A stretch of DNA of 64,000 nucleotides from Bacillota bacterium (GCA_009787385.1 WRGC01000001.1:48644-112643), one strand, 5' to 3'. Counted from the stretch's first letter, positions 1 through 9,114 are shown. The notes: generated from the sequence alone by a model not told the origin. Numbers and translations are program-made.

Positions 1-503
1 ATCTCTTCACCAAATTCCAAAAGAGTCATAGAATTGTCATCAAAATCCCCATACCTAGTATAAAATCCAAAATGCCCAATTGTATCATAATCAAAGTCAG
101 CATCAACGCTTTCACCAACAGTTTTTATATATTCTCTAAAAAATCGTTGTTTAGAATCTGTTTTGTAATGCGGAAACCAATGCACACTGTTGATAACATA
201 TTCAAATGGATATTGCTTTAATAGCGTTTTAATTTTTCGTTGTGTGTTTTTGTTGTAACCTACTTCAATACCTGTTGCGATATATAATCCCTTGGATAGG
301 TATTTATCTTTAGCAAGCATCAAATCTCTATAATATCCATCTATATTTAAAAACTCTCTTTCTTTTTCATCACCCAACTCCAAATGATCTGTTATTGCAA
401 TATATGACAATCCCTTTTCAAGAGCAATATCAAAAATTTTTTTCAAAAAACAAAGTGATGCATCAGGCGAAAAACATGAGTGTGTATGAGTATTAAACAA
501 CAT
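1..503 (-). CDS. PHP-domain phosphoesterase, histidinol-phosphatase (HisJ)-like, 3' end cut by window edge
   Basis: Reading the minus strand from the ATG at 503 gives an open frame of at least 167 codons that runs off the window. It starts MLFNTHTHSCFSPDA, the N-terminal metal-binding HxH motif of PHP hydrolases. It then shows an ITDHLE motif near residue 40, a TGIEVGY segment and a later VHWF, as in histidinol-phosphate phosphatases of the HisJ/YtvP type. Such enzymes remove phosphate from histidinol phosphate in the cytoplasm, but related PHP proteins act on other substrates and no his genes are visible nearby. No Shine-Dalgarno sequence is evident. The C-terminus is missing only because the window ends. 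Family assignment is fairly safe; substrate is not. Confidence 0.75.
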   Translation of the reverse strand, partial: MLFNTHTHSCFSPDASLCFLKKIFDIALEKGLSYIAITDHLELGDEKEREFLNIDGYYRDLMLAKDKYLSKGLYIATGIEVGYNKNTQRKIKTLLKQYPFEYVINSVHWFPHYKTDSKQRFFREYIKTVGESVDADFDYDTIGHFGFYTRYGDFDDNSMTLLEFGEE

Positions 504-594
504 ATATTTTATTTCAAGATATTACAATAGATACAAAAAACATACTACTACTGTAGATTATATAACTTTAACTAACAACCAAACACAATCTATT

Positions 595-3336
595 CTATTT
601 TCCATGACAGTTTTTGTACTTTAGTCCACTACCACAAGCACACAACTCGTTGCGTCCTTGAGTTTCTTTAGATTGTGCTGGGCGTTTTGATGGTGTATCT
701 CCAGTATTGCTTCCACCACTTTGTTGTACTGTCAATTGTGGTGCTTTTTGTCTAGTAGGGGTCTTGTCTACTTGTACACGCATTAATACCGATACAGTCT
801 CTTCTTGAATAGTATTAAGCATATCATCAAACATTTCAAAACCTTCTTTTTTGTATGCTGTTACAGGATTAACTTGCCCATGAGCACGCAACCCTATACC
901 CCTCTTTAATACATCCATAGAGTCTATGTGCGACATCCAATGACGATCTACAATTTTTAGCAAAACAACTCTCTCAACTTCACCAAACTCCACACCTATC
1001 TCTTTTGCCGAAGATATTTTTTCTTCATAAATTTCCAACATCTTTGAGTTTATTTGTTTTTTGATATCATCTATTGTCCATTTTTTAGCGTCATCTTCAC
1101 TAATAAAATTTTCAAAGTTTGGCAACAACTTTTGTGATATATCTTTATTCAACCCTTCCAAATCCCACATATCCCAATCTGTTTTAGGGTCAGTATTATT
1201 GTCTACAACAATAGCAACTTGGTCACTAATCATGCCTTTTATTTGAAAAGACATATCCATGCCATCCAACACCTTGCCCCGTTCTTCGTACACTTGTTTT
1301 CTTTGAACATTCATGACATCATCATATTCTAAGACATTGCGACGAATACTGTAGTTGCGTGCTTCTATGCGTTTTTGAGCTGTAGCTATTGTTCTGGTCA
1401 TTAGTCCTAAAGACATAGGCTCATCATCTTTCCATCTCAACACTCTAGCCATCTTTGAAAGCTTTTCTCCGGCATACAATCTCATCAAATCATCTTCTAA
1501 TGACAAATAAAAAACTGATGAACCCAAATCCCCTTGTCTACCAGAACGCCCTCTAAGCTGATTGTCTATACGCCTAGATTCATGTCGTTCTGTACCTACT
1601 ATACGCAACCCACCTACTGCAATTACTTGTTCCTTTTCAGTTTGAGTTTGCAACAAAAATTCGTTGTAATACTCTTCAAATTTCATTTTTGCTGACACTA
1701 ATTCGGGATCTTCTATAACCAATTTAGAGGTAACTAAGCTAATCAACTCTTCTGCCATACCATCTTTTCTCAATCTATCTATAGCTAGATACTCAGCATT
1801 TCCACCCAAAAGTATATCAGTACCACGACCTGCCATATTAGTAGCTATAGTAACTGTCTTAAACTTTCCTGCTTGAGCTACAATTTCGGCCTCTCTAGCA
1901 TGATTTTTTGCATTGAGTACTTCGTGTGGTATTCCTCTTTTCTTTAACAACAAACTAACTTCTTCACTCTTATCTACTGTAGTAGTACCTACAAGTACAG
2001 GCTGTCCTTTTTCATAACACTCAGCCACATCTTCTACTATTGCATTCAATTTGCCAGCAACTTTAGTATAAACTTGATCATTTTCATCTATGCGTTGACT
2101 AGTTTTGTTAGGCGGAATTACCACGACATCTAGATTGTATATACCCTGAAATTCAGCTTCTTCTGTCTTAGCTGTACCAGTCATACCACAAAGCTTTTTG
2201 TACAGTCTAAAGTAATTTTGAAATGTAATGGTAGCTAGAGTCTTATTTTCTGCTTGAATGCGAACATTTTCTTTTGCTTCTATAGCTTGATGCAATCCAT
2301 CACTATATCTCCTACCTATCATTACACGCCCTGTAAATTCATCTACAATCAAAACTTCTCCATCAGTGACAATATAGTCACTATCTCTCTTCATAATGTA
2401 GTTAGCACGCAAAGCATTGTTGATATAATGATTGAGTTCTGTATGTTCTAAATCTGCTAAGTTGGATACATTAAAGTATTTTTCTGCCTTTTCCATACCC
2501 AATGGAGCTAGGTTGATGCTTTTCTTTTTCTCATCTATCTCAAAATCACCATCGCTATCAAGAATTTTGTTGTTGTCATCTTTTACTCTAACGCCTTTTT
2601 TTAAGCTTCTTACAAATCTATTAGCTGTAATATACATCTCACTGGATTTGCCGCCTGCACCACTAATAATAAGAGGTGTTCTAGCTTCATCAATCAAAAT
2701 ACTATCTATTTCATCTATAATTGCATAGTGCAGCTTTCTTTGAACTTTTTCATCTTTATAGATACACATATTATCTCTAAGATAATCAAACCCAAGTTCG
2801 TTGTTAGTTGCATAGGTAATATCACAATTATACGCCAATCGTTTTTCTTCTGGAGTCATTCCGGCAATAGCGACACCCACAGTCAACCCCAAAAATCTAT
2901 GAATTTTCCCCATCCACTCGGCATCTCTTTGAGCCAAATAATCATTGACCGTCACAATATGAACACCCTCACCTTCCAATGCATTGAGATATGCAGGCAA
3001 TGTACTAACCAAAGTTTTACCTTCACCTGTACGCATTTCTGCTATTCTCCCTTGATGCAAAGCCATACCACCCAAAAGCTGCACACCAAAATGAGTCATT
3101 CCCAATACTCTTGTAGATGCCTCCCTTACAGTAGCATACGCTTCTGGCAACACACTTTCTAAAGCTTCTTTTTTTTCTTGAATTCTTTGCTTAAATTCAA
3201 CTGTTTTAGCCTTGAGTTGTTCGTCAGTCAATTTTTTAAATTGCTCTTGCAAGTCATCTATTTTTGACAATCTACCATTCAATTCTTTTAGGTGACGCCT
3301 ATTATCAGAACCCAATAAAAATGATACTAATCCCAT
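595..3336 (-). CDS. secA: Preprotein translocase ATPase SecA
   Basis: The 913-residue product is the motor ATPase that pushes unfolded preproteins through SecYEG at the membrane. Walker A RTGEGKT lies at about residues 102-108, the Walker B region DEIDSILIDEART near 208-220, the second helicase motifs (GTTT, TNMAGRGTDI, GRSGRQGD) follow, and the C-terminus ends in the zinc-binding SEC-C motif CACGSG...CH that contacts SecB or ribosomes. Length is normal. The gene is divergent from parB across a parS-like cluster. In Bacillus secA directly precedes prfB; here prfB is close but on the other strand beyond parB. The ATG at 3336 lies exactly 6 nt after a -10 box, so the transcript is predicted to be leaderless. 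Confidence 0.98.
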   Translation of the reverse strand: MGLVSFLLGSDNRRHLKELNGRLSKIDDLQEQFKKLTDEQLKAKTVEFKQRIQEKKEALESVLPEAYATVREASTRVLGMTHFGVQLLGGMALHQGRIAEMRTGEGKTLVSTLPAYLNALEGEGVHIVTVNDYLAQRDAEWMGKIHRFLGLTVGVAIAGMTPEEKRLAYNCDITYATNNELGFDYLRDNMCIYKDEKVQRKLHYAIIDEIDSILIDEARTPLIISGAGGKSSEMYITANRFVRSLKKGVRVKDDNNKILDSDGDFEIDEKKKSINLAPLGMEKAEKYFNVSNLADLEHTELNHYINNALRANYIMKRDSDYIVTDGEVLIVDEFTGRVMIGRRYSDGLHQAIEAKENVRIQAENKTLATITFQNYFRLYKKLCGMTGTAKTEEAEFQGIYNLDVVVIPPNKTSQRIDENDQVYTKVAGKLNAIVEDVAECYEKGQPVLVGTTTVDKSEEVSLLLKKRGIPHEVLNAKNHAREAEIVAQAGKFKTVTIATNMAGRGTDILLGGNAEYLAIDRLRKDGMAEELISLVTSKLVIEDPELVSAKMKFEEYYNEFLLQTQTEKEQVIAVGGLRIVGTERHESRRIDNQLRGRSGRQGDLGSSVFYLSLEDDLMRLYAGEKLSKMARVLRWKDDEPMSLGLMTRTIATAQKRIEARNYSIRRNVLEYDDVMNVQRKQVYEERGKVLDGMDMSFQIKGMISDQVAIVVDNNTDPKTDWDMWDLEGLNKDISQKLLPNFENFISEDDAKKWTIDDIKKQINSKMLEIYEEKISSAKEIGVEFGEVERVVLLKIVDRHWMSHIDSMDVLKRGIGLRAHGQVNPVTAYKKEGFEMFDDMLNTIQEETVSVLMRVQVDKTPTRQKAPQLTVQQSGGSNTGDTPSKRPAQSKETQGRNELCACGSGLKYKNCHGK

Positions 3337-3342
3337 GCAAAC

Positions 3343-3371
3343 ATATTAACACATTAGATTTAATATGTCAA
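3343..3371 (-). promoter_or_regulatory. secA promoter, leaderless type
   Basis: On the minus strand, TTGACA (3371-3366) is followed by 17 bp and TAATAT (3348-3343), then 6 nt (gtttgc) and the secA ATG. Transcription would begin at or next to the A of the start codon. No ribosome binding site fits in between. Confidence 0.75.
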
Positions 3372-3470
3372 CGATTTTAATATAATTTTACAATTTTGTC
3401 GCATATTTAAAAATCTATACATAAATTATATTTATCACTAAAAATTATATACAGCTTTACACAATTTCAC

Positions 3471-3775
3471 AATGTTCCACATGGAACATTGATACAATCT
3501 TACAACTACTAAAATCAATTGCATAAACAAAAACAAACTCTAAAATTCTTTGATTTTAATATTCCACATGGAACATTGTTTAAAACCAATTACGGTTTAA
3601 AATCTGCACACATAGATTAGTATGTAAGATTGAATTTTAAATAATATTTAATTGTAATGTTCCACATGGAACATTACAAAACATTGATATTGTTTGAGCT
3701 TTACATATAATGATTGTATACATAATGTTAAATTTAAACACTATTTAATTACAATGTTCCACATGGAACATTGTA
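3471..3775. repeat. Cluster of four parS-like centromere sites
   Basis: TGTTCCACATGGAACA occurs at 3473-3488, 3658-3673 and 3755-3770, and TATTCCACATGGAACA at 3560-3575. Each has 7-bp inverted arms (one mismatch in the second copy) around a CA centre and differs by one base from the palindrome TGTTCCACGTGGAACA, close to the known Bacillus ParB site. Starts are 87, 98 and 97 bp apart. They lie directly upstream of parB. Established knowledge: ParB loads at parS and spreads as a CTP-dependent clamp. The rest of the secA-parB interval is plain AT-rich DNA. Confidence 0.88.
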
Positions 3776-3825
3776 TATGTTTTTTAATCATATAAAATTA
3801 ATATTTGATATTATTAAGTATTCTA

Positions 3826-3854
3826 TTGTGTTGATTTTTATAATGTGTTATAAT
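3826..3854 (+). promoter_or_regulatory. parB promoter, leaderless type
   Basis: TTGTGT at 3826-3831, 17 bp, TATAAT at 3849-3854, then 6 nt and the ATG at 3861. The spacing matches the secA, dCMP deaminase and 10996 genes, which suggests a transcript that starts at the initiation codon. The -35 is weak. Confidence 0.55.
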
Positions 3855-3860
3855 GTAGTT

Positions 3861-4769
3861 ATGATGAGAAAAGGTTTGGGAAGGGGTTTAGGTGCTTTGA
3901 TTGGGGATTTTGATAATAATCAATTGCAAAGTGCCGAAACAAAAAAAATAGAAACAAAGCAATTGTTGGGTGAAACATCATTTGAATTATCTTTAAATGA
4001 TATTGTTCCAAATAATCAACAACCTAGAAAAATTTTTGATAGAGATTTGTTGATTGAATTAAGGGACAGTATAGCTGAGCATGGAGTTGTTACACCAATA
4101 TTAGTTGTAAAACAAAATGACAAATATATGATCATAGCAGGCGAACGCCGTTATAGAGCATGTTTGGAGTTAGGGTTGGAAAAAGTACCATGCATTATCA
4201 AAGATTATTCTCCGCAAAAAGTTAAGGAGATTAGCTTGGTTGACAATATTATTAGAGATGATTTAAATCCTATAGATATATCTAGTTATCTCAATCAATT
4301 GATTGAAGAATTTGGTTACACTCAAGAGCAATTGTCTAAAACAGTGGGTATGAGTAGACCACAGATAACAAATCTATTGCGTTTAAATAATCTTGCACCA
4401 GTAGTCAAAGATTGGGTAATGCAAAAATTGTTAACTTTTGGACAAGCAAAAATATTGTTGTCAATAACTAATCATGAAAGACAAATGTCTATAGCTAAAA
4501 AGTGTATAAGTGATGGACTGTCTGTAAAATCTTTAGAGTTATTAGTGAATAATATAAATAGTGACAAAGATAATAAGAAAAATACAAATGCAGTCACTAA
4601 TGAGCAAAATGAATTGCAACAAATAGCAGATAGGTTTAGTTCAACATTTGAAACAAAAGTAAGTTTTAAAGGAAATGATAAAAAAGGAAAGATAGTTTTG
4701 GAATATAGTAGCAAGGCAGACTTAGAAAAATTCTCTGTTATGATTGGATTGTTAGAAACTATGAATTGA
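3861..4769 (+). CDS. parB: Chromosome-partitioning protein ParB (Spo0J family)
   Basis: The protein starts MMRKGLGRGLGALIGD, the typical ParB N-terminus that contacts ParA and stimulates its ATPase. It then has the CTP-binding ParB/Srx domain with GERRYRA at about residues 94-100, the NPID...YL segment, and a helix-turn-helix TQEQLSKTVGMSRPQITNLLRL that reads parS. About 302 residues is a normal length. A longer open frame extends back to a TTG at 3771, but that would start inside the parS-like site and lacks ParB character, so I take the ATG at 3861. Four parS-like sites sit just upstream. No parA (soj) lies beside it, which is unusual, since parAB is normally one operon. Confidence 0.95.
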   Translation: MMRKGLGRGLGALIGDFDNNQLQSAETKKIETKQLLGETSFELSLNDIVPNNQQPRKIFDRDLLIELRDSIAEHGVVTPILVVKQNDKYMIIAGERRYRACLELGLEKVPCIIKDYSPQKVKEISLVDNIIRDDLNPIDISSYLNQLIEEFGYTQEQLSKTVGMSRPQITNLLRLNNLAPVVKDWVMQKLLTFGQAKILLSITNHERQMSIAKKCISDGLSVKSLELLVNNINSDKDNKKNTNAVTNEQNELQQIADRFSSTFETKVSFKGNDKKGKIVLEYSSKADLEKFSVMIGLLETMN

Positions 4770-4770
4770 T

Positions 4771-5170
4771 ATGAGTTATGCACTTATGCACATAGTTATC
4801 CACAAACCAATCTCTTAATATTAAGCTTAATACAAAAATTATAGAGTAAAATATTTAAAAACATTTGATTGCTTTGTTGTTTATTATAATATTAAATATA
4901 ATAGTATATAGTAATAGGGTTTGTGAAAATGTGCATAATTTAGAATAATTACTATATATAGTATTAGTTTGTTTTTATATTTCTATATATAGACAAAATT
5001 TGTATATATTGTTGTGTATAAACTTGTGAAAAAACAATAATAGGTTTGTGTATAGTTGTGGATAAGTTTATTGTGATAATAAAATAAATGAGATACGCAA
5101 TGATGATAAATAAAAACTAATATAGATATTCACATATTTATACACAAGTTGTTAAAAAGTGGATAACTTA
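4771..5170. other. Candidate replication origin: DnaA-box cluster in AT-rich DNA
   Basis: Between parB and prfB lies about 430 bp of very AT-rich non-coding DNA. It contains consensus TTATCCACA at 4796-4804 and its complement at 5057-5065. One-mismatch versions lie at 4784-4792, 4930-4938, 5013-5021, 5138-5146 and 5158-5166, and a weaker one at 4776-4784. The first three are nearly in phase at 8-12 bp. Long A/T tracts between 4900 and 5050 could serve as the unwinding region. Gene strands diverge just to the left (secA leftward, everything rightward after). dnaA, dnaN and rpmH are not in the window, so this is inference, not proof. Confidence 0.6.
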
Positions 5171-5203
5171 AATGTGTGTAAACAAAATTAGTTGAGCTAT
5201 GAC

Positions 5204-6301
5204 ATGGATAAAAAAAATATAACAACAGAACTTGACCAATTGCATTCTAAAATACTAGAATGCAAAAGCAATCCATATTTAAAAGATTTGGATACAGAAA
5301 AACAGTATTTGCAAAACAAAATTGGGCTAGAAGACTTTTTTAAAGATAAAAAGAAAGTTCAAGAAGTTTATGCAAGAATGAGTGTGATTGATAAGTATGT
5401 ATATTCGTTAAACAATATTATAGCTGATATTGAAGATAGTCTAGAACTTTGTGAAATGGTAGAAGATGATGATGAGATGACATTAAATGATTTGAGCAAC
5501 AGTGTTTTGGATTTAAAAAATAGAGTTGATGAATTTGTTGTAAAGTTGTTGTTGAGAGGAGATTATGACAATCTCAATTGTATAGTAGAGATAAATGCTG
5601 GTGCAGGTGGGCAAGATGCACAAGAGTGGGTTGGTGTTTTGTATAGAATGTATAAATTGTATTGTAGTAAACAAGGTTGGAGTGTGATAGAATTGGATAG
5701 TAGTGTAGTAGAAACGGGGGGATACAAAGGTGTTTCTTTTTTGGTGCGAGGTGATTTTGTTTATGGTTATCTAAAAGCTGAAAAAGGGGTTCATAGATTG
5801 GTAAGAATTTCACCATTTGATAGTAGTGGAAGAAGACATACATCATTTGCAAGTGTAGAAATTATGCCAGAAATAACTAATGACGAACAAATAGAAATTC
5901 GTCAAGATGAAATAAGAATAGATACTTACCGGAGTAGTGGTGCAGGTGGACAACATGTCAACAAGACGGATAGTGCAGTAAGAATAACGCATTTGCCAAC
6001 CAATATAGTGGTGTCTTGTCAAAACGAACGCAGTCAAATTCAAAATAAAGAAATGGCATTTAAAATGCTTAGATCTAAGCTTGTAGAAAAAAAAGAAAGA
6101 GAGTTGTTGGAAAAGTCTAAGGATATAAAAGGTGAATTAAAAAAAATAGAATGGGGTAGTCAAATAAGAAGTTATGTATTTGCACCATATACCATGGTAA
6201 AGGATCACAGAACTAACTTTGAAAATGCAGATGTTGAGAGCGTGATAGATGGGAATATACATGACTTTGTATTGGATTATTTAAAAAAAAGTCAAGTATA
6301 A
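5204..6301 (+). CDS. prfB: Peptide chain release factor 2
   Basis: Class I release factor that reads UGA and UAA and triggers hydrolysis of peptidyl-tRNA. The product has the RF2-type GAGGQDAQEW block, the SPFDSSGRRHTSF anticodon-like SPF motif that recognises stop codons, and the catalytic GGQ in SGAGGQHVN. The whole protein (about 365 residues) lies in one uninterrupted frame. I see no CUU-UGA slip site near codon 25, so the usual autoregulatory frameshift is absent. The start could be the TTG at 5192 or the ATG at 5204; neither has a clear ribosome binding site. It follows the presumed origin and parB. Confidence 0.96.
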   Translation: MDKKNITTELDQLHSKILECKSNPYLKDLDTEKQYLQNKIGLEDFFKDKKKVQEVYARMSVIDKYVYSLNNIIADIEDSLELCEMVEDDDEMTLNDLSNSVLDLKNRVDEFVVKLLLRGDYDNLNCIVEINAGAGGQDAQEWVGVLYRMYKLYCSKQGWSVIELDSSVVETGGYKGVSFLVRGDFVYGYLKAEKGVHRLVRISPFDSSGRRHTSFASVEIMPEITNDEQIEIRQDEIRIDTYRSSGAGGQHVNKTDSAVRITHLPTNIVVSCQNERSQIQNKEMAFKMLRSKLVEKKERELLEKSKDIKGELKKIEWGSQIRSYVFAPYTMVKDHRTNFENADVESVIDGNIHDFVLDYLKKSQV

Positions 6302-6325
6302 ATAAATTTACAAAATAAAAATAAT

Positions 6326-6574
6326 ATGGATAAACTTACTATACTGTTTGCAATAATTTTGCCAATTATAATTGTTCAGTTTGGGCTTGCATTGGTTTCT
6401 TTGATGCGTCTTGCATATTGTGGATACAACAACAAAAAATATGCCACATACAATATATTGTCTGTACTTGGCTTGATAGTAGGACCTATTTTTGTGATAT
6501 ATTTAAGCAATAACGACTACAAGCTGGGCAAAAAGAAGCAGTTGGATAGCAAACTAAGTTCTAAAACCGAATAG
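6326..6574 (+). CDS. Small two-span membrane protein, PLDc_N-like
   Basis: An 82-residue protein with two hydrophobic helices at about residues 5-28 and 44-62, joined by a short basic loop with AYCGYNNKKYATYN. The pattern FGLALVSLMRL...VGPIFVIYL recalls the phospholipase D N-terminal membrane domain (PLDc_N) found alone in many small Gram-positive proteins of unknown role. The tail is lysine-rich. It starts 24 nt after prfB and overlaps the convergent dCMP deaminase gene by 14 bp at its 3' end. No Shine-Dalgarno is evident. Function unknown. Confidence 0.6.
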   Translation: MDKLTILFAIILPIIIVQFGLALVSLMRLAYCGYNNKKYATYNILSVLGLIVGPIFVIYLSNNDYKLGKKKQLDSKLSSKTE

Positions 6575-6992
6575 CTTTGTAGGATATTTTCACATAGTCT
6601 AACATTTTTTTTGATGCTATTATAGATTGAGTGTCACTATATTTGTCTTCTAGATAAATTATTTGATTTATCCCGCTTTGTATTATTGCTTTGGTGCATT
6701 CGTTGCATGGGAAAAGAGTAGAGTATATTTTACAACCATCAAGCTTTAGAGTAGAATTGAGTATTGCATTGAGTTCGGCATGCACAACATATAGATATTT
6801 GTTGTCATCATTGTCTCTATTCCAAGGAAAATCCTTGTCGTCACAGCCTCTAGGCATTCCATTATAACCAACCCCAACAATTTGATTATTATTGTTGACA
6901 ATACATGCTCCTACAGGGGTGTTTGGGTCTTTTGAACGCTTAGCTGACAATTGAGCAATTCCCATAAAGTACTCGTCCCAAGATAAAATCAT
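6561..6992 (-). CDS. comEB: Deoxycytidylate (dCMP) deaminase
   Basis: Zinc-dependent enzyme that converts dCMP to dUMP, feeding thymidylate synthesis. The 143-residue protein has the CDA-fold signature: His71-Ala-Glu73 with the catalytic glutamate, and Pro95-Cys96...Cys99 for zinc. The GVGYNGMPRGC segment is typical of dCMP deaminases of the ComEB type. The N-terminal WDEYFMGIAQLSAKRSKDP motif supports this. It is convergent with the small membrane gene and divergent from lepB. Its ATG lies 6 nt downstream of a good -10, so it is predicted leaderless. Confidence 0.93.
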   Translation of the reverse strand: MILSWDEYFMGIAQLSAKRSKDPNTPVGACIVNNNNQIVGVGYNGMPRGCDDKDFPWNRDNDDNKYLYVVHAELNAILNSTLKLDGCKIYSTLFPCNECTKAIIQSGINQIIYLEDKYSDTQSIIASKKMLDYVKISYKAIRF

Positions 6993-6998
6993 ATTGAT

Positions 6999-7027
6999 AT
7001 TATTGCATCAAAATATATTTTTGTCAA
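6999..7027 (-). promoter_or_regulatory. dCMP deaminase promoter, leaderless type
   Basis: Minus strand: TTGACA (7027-7022), 17 bp, AATAAT (7004-6999), 6 nt (atcaat), then ATG at 6992. A transcript starting 7 nt after the -10 would begin at the start codon. Confidence 0.75.
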
Positions 7028-7128
7028 GTTTGTAACAAGCAATATTTGGTTGCTAATATGTCTCTATAGTTTGAAATTTTATGTAAATAAGATAAGGGTT
7101 TGTCCAATTTAAAAATACTTTAAACTTA

Positions 7129-7157
7129 TTGACAACTATTTAATATTATAGTACAAT
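7129..7157 (+). promoter_or_regulatory. lepB promoter
   Basis: TTGACA at 7129-7134, 17-bp spacer, TACAAT at 7152-7157. This predicts a start near 7164 and a leader of about 73 nt before lepB. Confidence 0.65.
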
Positions 7158-7236
7158 GATATATAAAATAGTGATTTTATTATTGTTTATTAATTAAATT
7201 TGGCAAAATCTGTAAATATTTATTGTGTAGTGTAAT

Positions 7237-7836
7237 ATGAGAGAAGTTATAATAGAACAACAAATGGGATACAAAAAATCTCCTAATATAAAAAAGATAA
7301 TTGTTTCTAGTTTAATTGTCGTTTTTTTTATGTTGTTGGTTACGGTGTTTGTTGTCGTTTTTATGAGTGTATTTGTCAATGTAGATGGTGATAGTATGCG
7401 GAATTCGCTATTAAATAATGATTGGGTATTGATAAATAAATACAACAAGAATCCAAAACGAAATGATATAGTTGTGTTTGACGATGATGGTGTTGATTTG
7501 ATAAAGAGAGTTGTGGCAGTGGAAGGTGATTTTGTTCAGTTTAAGGTTCAATATGACAAAGTTTTGTTTTTTAGAGGCAGTAGTGTTGATCAATTGCAAC
7601 AGGTAGTTGAAGATTATATAAAAGAAGATATGCAACCGTGGTTTGATATGGACGAAACTGATGTGATAGAAATTCATGCAGGTAGTGTATTTGTGATGGG
7701 TGATAACCGAAATAATAGCAAGGATAGTAGAATGATAGGTGTTGTTGATTTAGAAAGTTTGAGAGGTGTGATGTATGTTAGGTTTAAGCAAGGTGGTTTT
7801 TTTGAATGGTTTTTTAAGTTGATATACAGAGTATGA
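7237..7836 (+). CDS. lepB: Type I signal peptidase
   Basis: Membrane serine protease that removes signal peptides from exported proteins on the outer face of the membrane. One N-terminal transmembrane helix (about residues 20-45) is followed by the catalytic Ser box GDSM (Ser near 54), the Lys box LIKRVVA (Lys near 90), and the conserved GDNRNNSKDSR block near 153-163. At 199 residues it has the short form usual in Gram-positive bacteria. It fits functionally with secA and secY in this window. The ATG lacks a strong ribosome binding site. Confidence 0.94.
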   Translation: MREVIIEQQMGYKKSPNIKKIIVSSLIVVFFMLLVTVFVVVFMSVFVNVDGDSMRNSLLNNDWVLINKYNKNPKRNDIVVFDDDGVDLIKRVVAVEGDFVQFKVQYDKVLFFRGSSVDQLQQVVEDYIKEDMQPWFDMDETDVIEIHAGSVFVMGDNRNNSKDSRMIGVVDLESLRGVMYVRFKQGGFFEWFFKLIYRV

Positions 7837-7902
7837 TATCAAATGCTAATGCAATAAAGATTGAACTTTAACCAAAACCTAACCTAAAACTATAAAAATT
7901 TT

Positions 7903-9114
7903 ATGGATTTACAAATAACCAATATTGTCAATATTATATGTGGCTTGTCTGTAGTTTTCTTGGGATTCATGTATTTGTCTAAGAGTATTTTTGGATACAA
8001 TAGCTACAAAAAAAGCTTGTTTTGTGTATTGAGCTTGTTTTTTGCAACAAGTGTTATTGTTATGGCTATTAGCTTGTTTTCTTATTCTGAGCGGATTATT
8101 GGATATAATTTTGTTTTGAGTGGAAGTGTGATGTATTTTGCTTGTTTGGTTACAGTTTTGGCAAAACGAAAATTGAAAAGCAAAAAGACAATACTCTCAA
8201 TACATATGCAAAGGGAATTGAGAAAAAGCAAAAAGACAAACAGTGTACCTAATTTTTTAAATAATTCTGACAAATTCAATTTTGCTACATTGACGGCAAA
8301 TTACACCCCCGCAGTAGCACAAAAAAATAATAATTATAACATTAGTTCTAACAATAAAATTTCATCTATTGCAAGTAGCAATATTCAATCGTCAAAAACT
8401 ATAGAGCCATATCATTTAATAGAGATAGTAGATGAAAATACTGTTCCGTGTATTGCAGAACAAATTGAAACAATAGAGTATAATGATTATGATGATTGCA
8501 AAGAGTATTTACACTTTTTGGGACATGATTGTGATAATGTGAGTTTTTTAAGCACTGAAGAAAATTTTGTAGACTTGACTGAAAATATAAGATTAGAAAG
8601 TGTAGATACGCCAAAAATTGAATCTACAAAGATTGAACATTTTGATATAGAGCTAACCAACAAAAAACAAAATGATGCTTCAATATCAACTAAAGAGTTG
8701 GAGTATGATGAAAAAACAATATTAAGACAGCTTAGTGATCCAAAACAATTGGTAGAAAAATATAAACAAGAAAAACAAACGACGGTATTGTCAACCAAGC
8801 AACCAATATATGATAAACTCAATCATGCTATTTTAAAATCAAAAGATGAAAAAGTAAGTGATTCAATATCAAGACAGTCACTATTATCTCCTGAAGATGA
8901 TGTAGAAATTGTAGAATTAGATGACATCAATAATTCATCAAAAGAATCACAACAATTGGTTCAACAGGAACAACAGACATTGCTGAAAAAAGTTATTCAG
9001 TCTATGGAAAATACCGACCAGTCTACAAACATCAAAAGAGAATTAAATCAAGTTAAGCTAACAATTCAAAATATAGATAGCGTGCTTAATGATTTCATGC
9101 AAGAAAGTAGTTAA
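7903..9114 (+). CDS. Unknown membrane-anchored protein with long charged tail
   Basis: I do not recognise this 403-residue protein. The N-terminus holds three hydrophobic segments (about residues 8-27, 37-60 and 68-88), then a basic stop (KRKLKSKK). About 300 residues rich in Ser, Asn, Asp, Glu and Gln follow, without obvious folds but with helical, coiled-coil-like stretches near the C-terminus (KRELNQVKLTIQNIDSVLN). That layout suggests a membrane anchor with a largely disordered cytoplasmic domain. A TATAAA lies 6 nt before the ATG, echoing the leaderless pattern, though with a weak -35. Confidence 0.55.
   Translation: MDLQITNIVNIICGLSVVFLGFMYLSKSIFGYNSYKKSLFCVLSLFFATSVIVMAISLFSYSERIIGYNFVLSGSVMYFACLVTVLAKRKLKSKKTILSIHMQRELRKSKKTNSVPNFLNNSDKFNFATLTANYTPAVAQKNNNYNISSNNKISSIASSNIQSSKTIEPYHLIEIVDENTVPCIAEQIETIEYNDYDDCKEYLHFLGHDCDNVSFLSTEENFVDLTENIRLESVDTPKIESTKIEHFDIELTNKKQNDASISTKELEYDEKTILRQLSDPKQLVEKYKQEKQTTVLSTKQPIYDKLNHAILKSKDEKVSDSISRQSLLSPEDDVEIVELDDINNSSKESQQLVQQEQQTLLKKVIQSMENTDQSTNIKRELNQVKLTIQNIDSVLNDFMQESS

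Noticed and set aside
2728..3162. 144-codon plus-strand frame inside secA
   Set aside because: Antisense shadow of a strongly conserved gene, with no coding features of its own.
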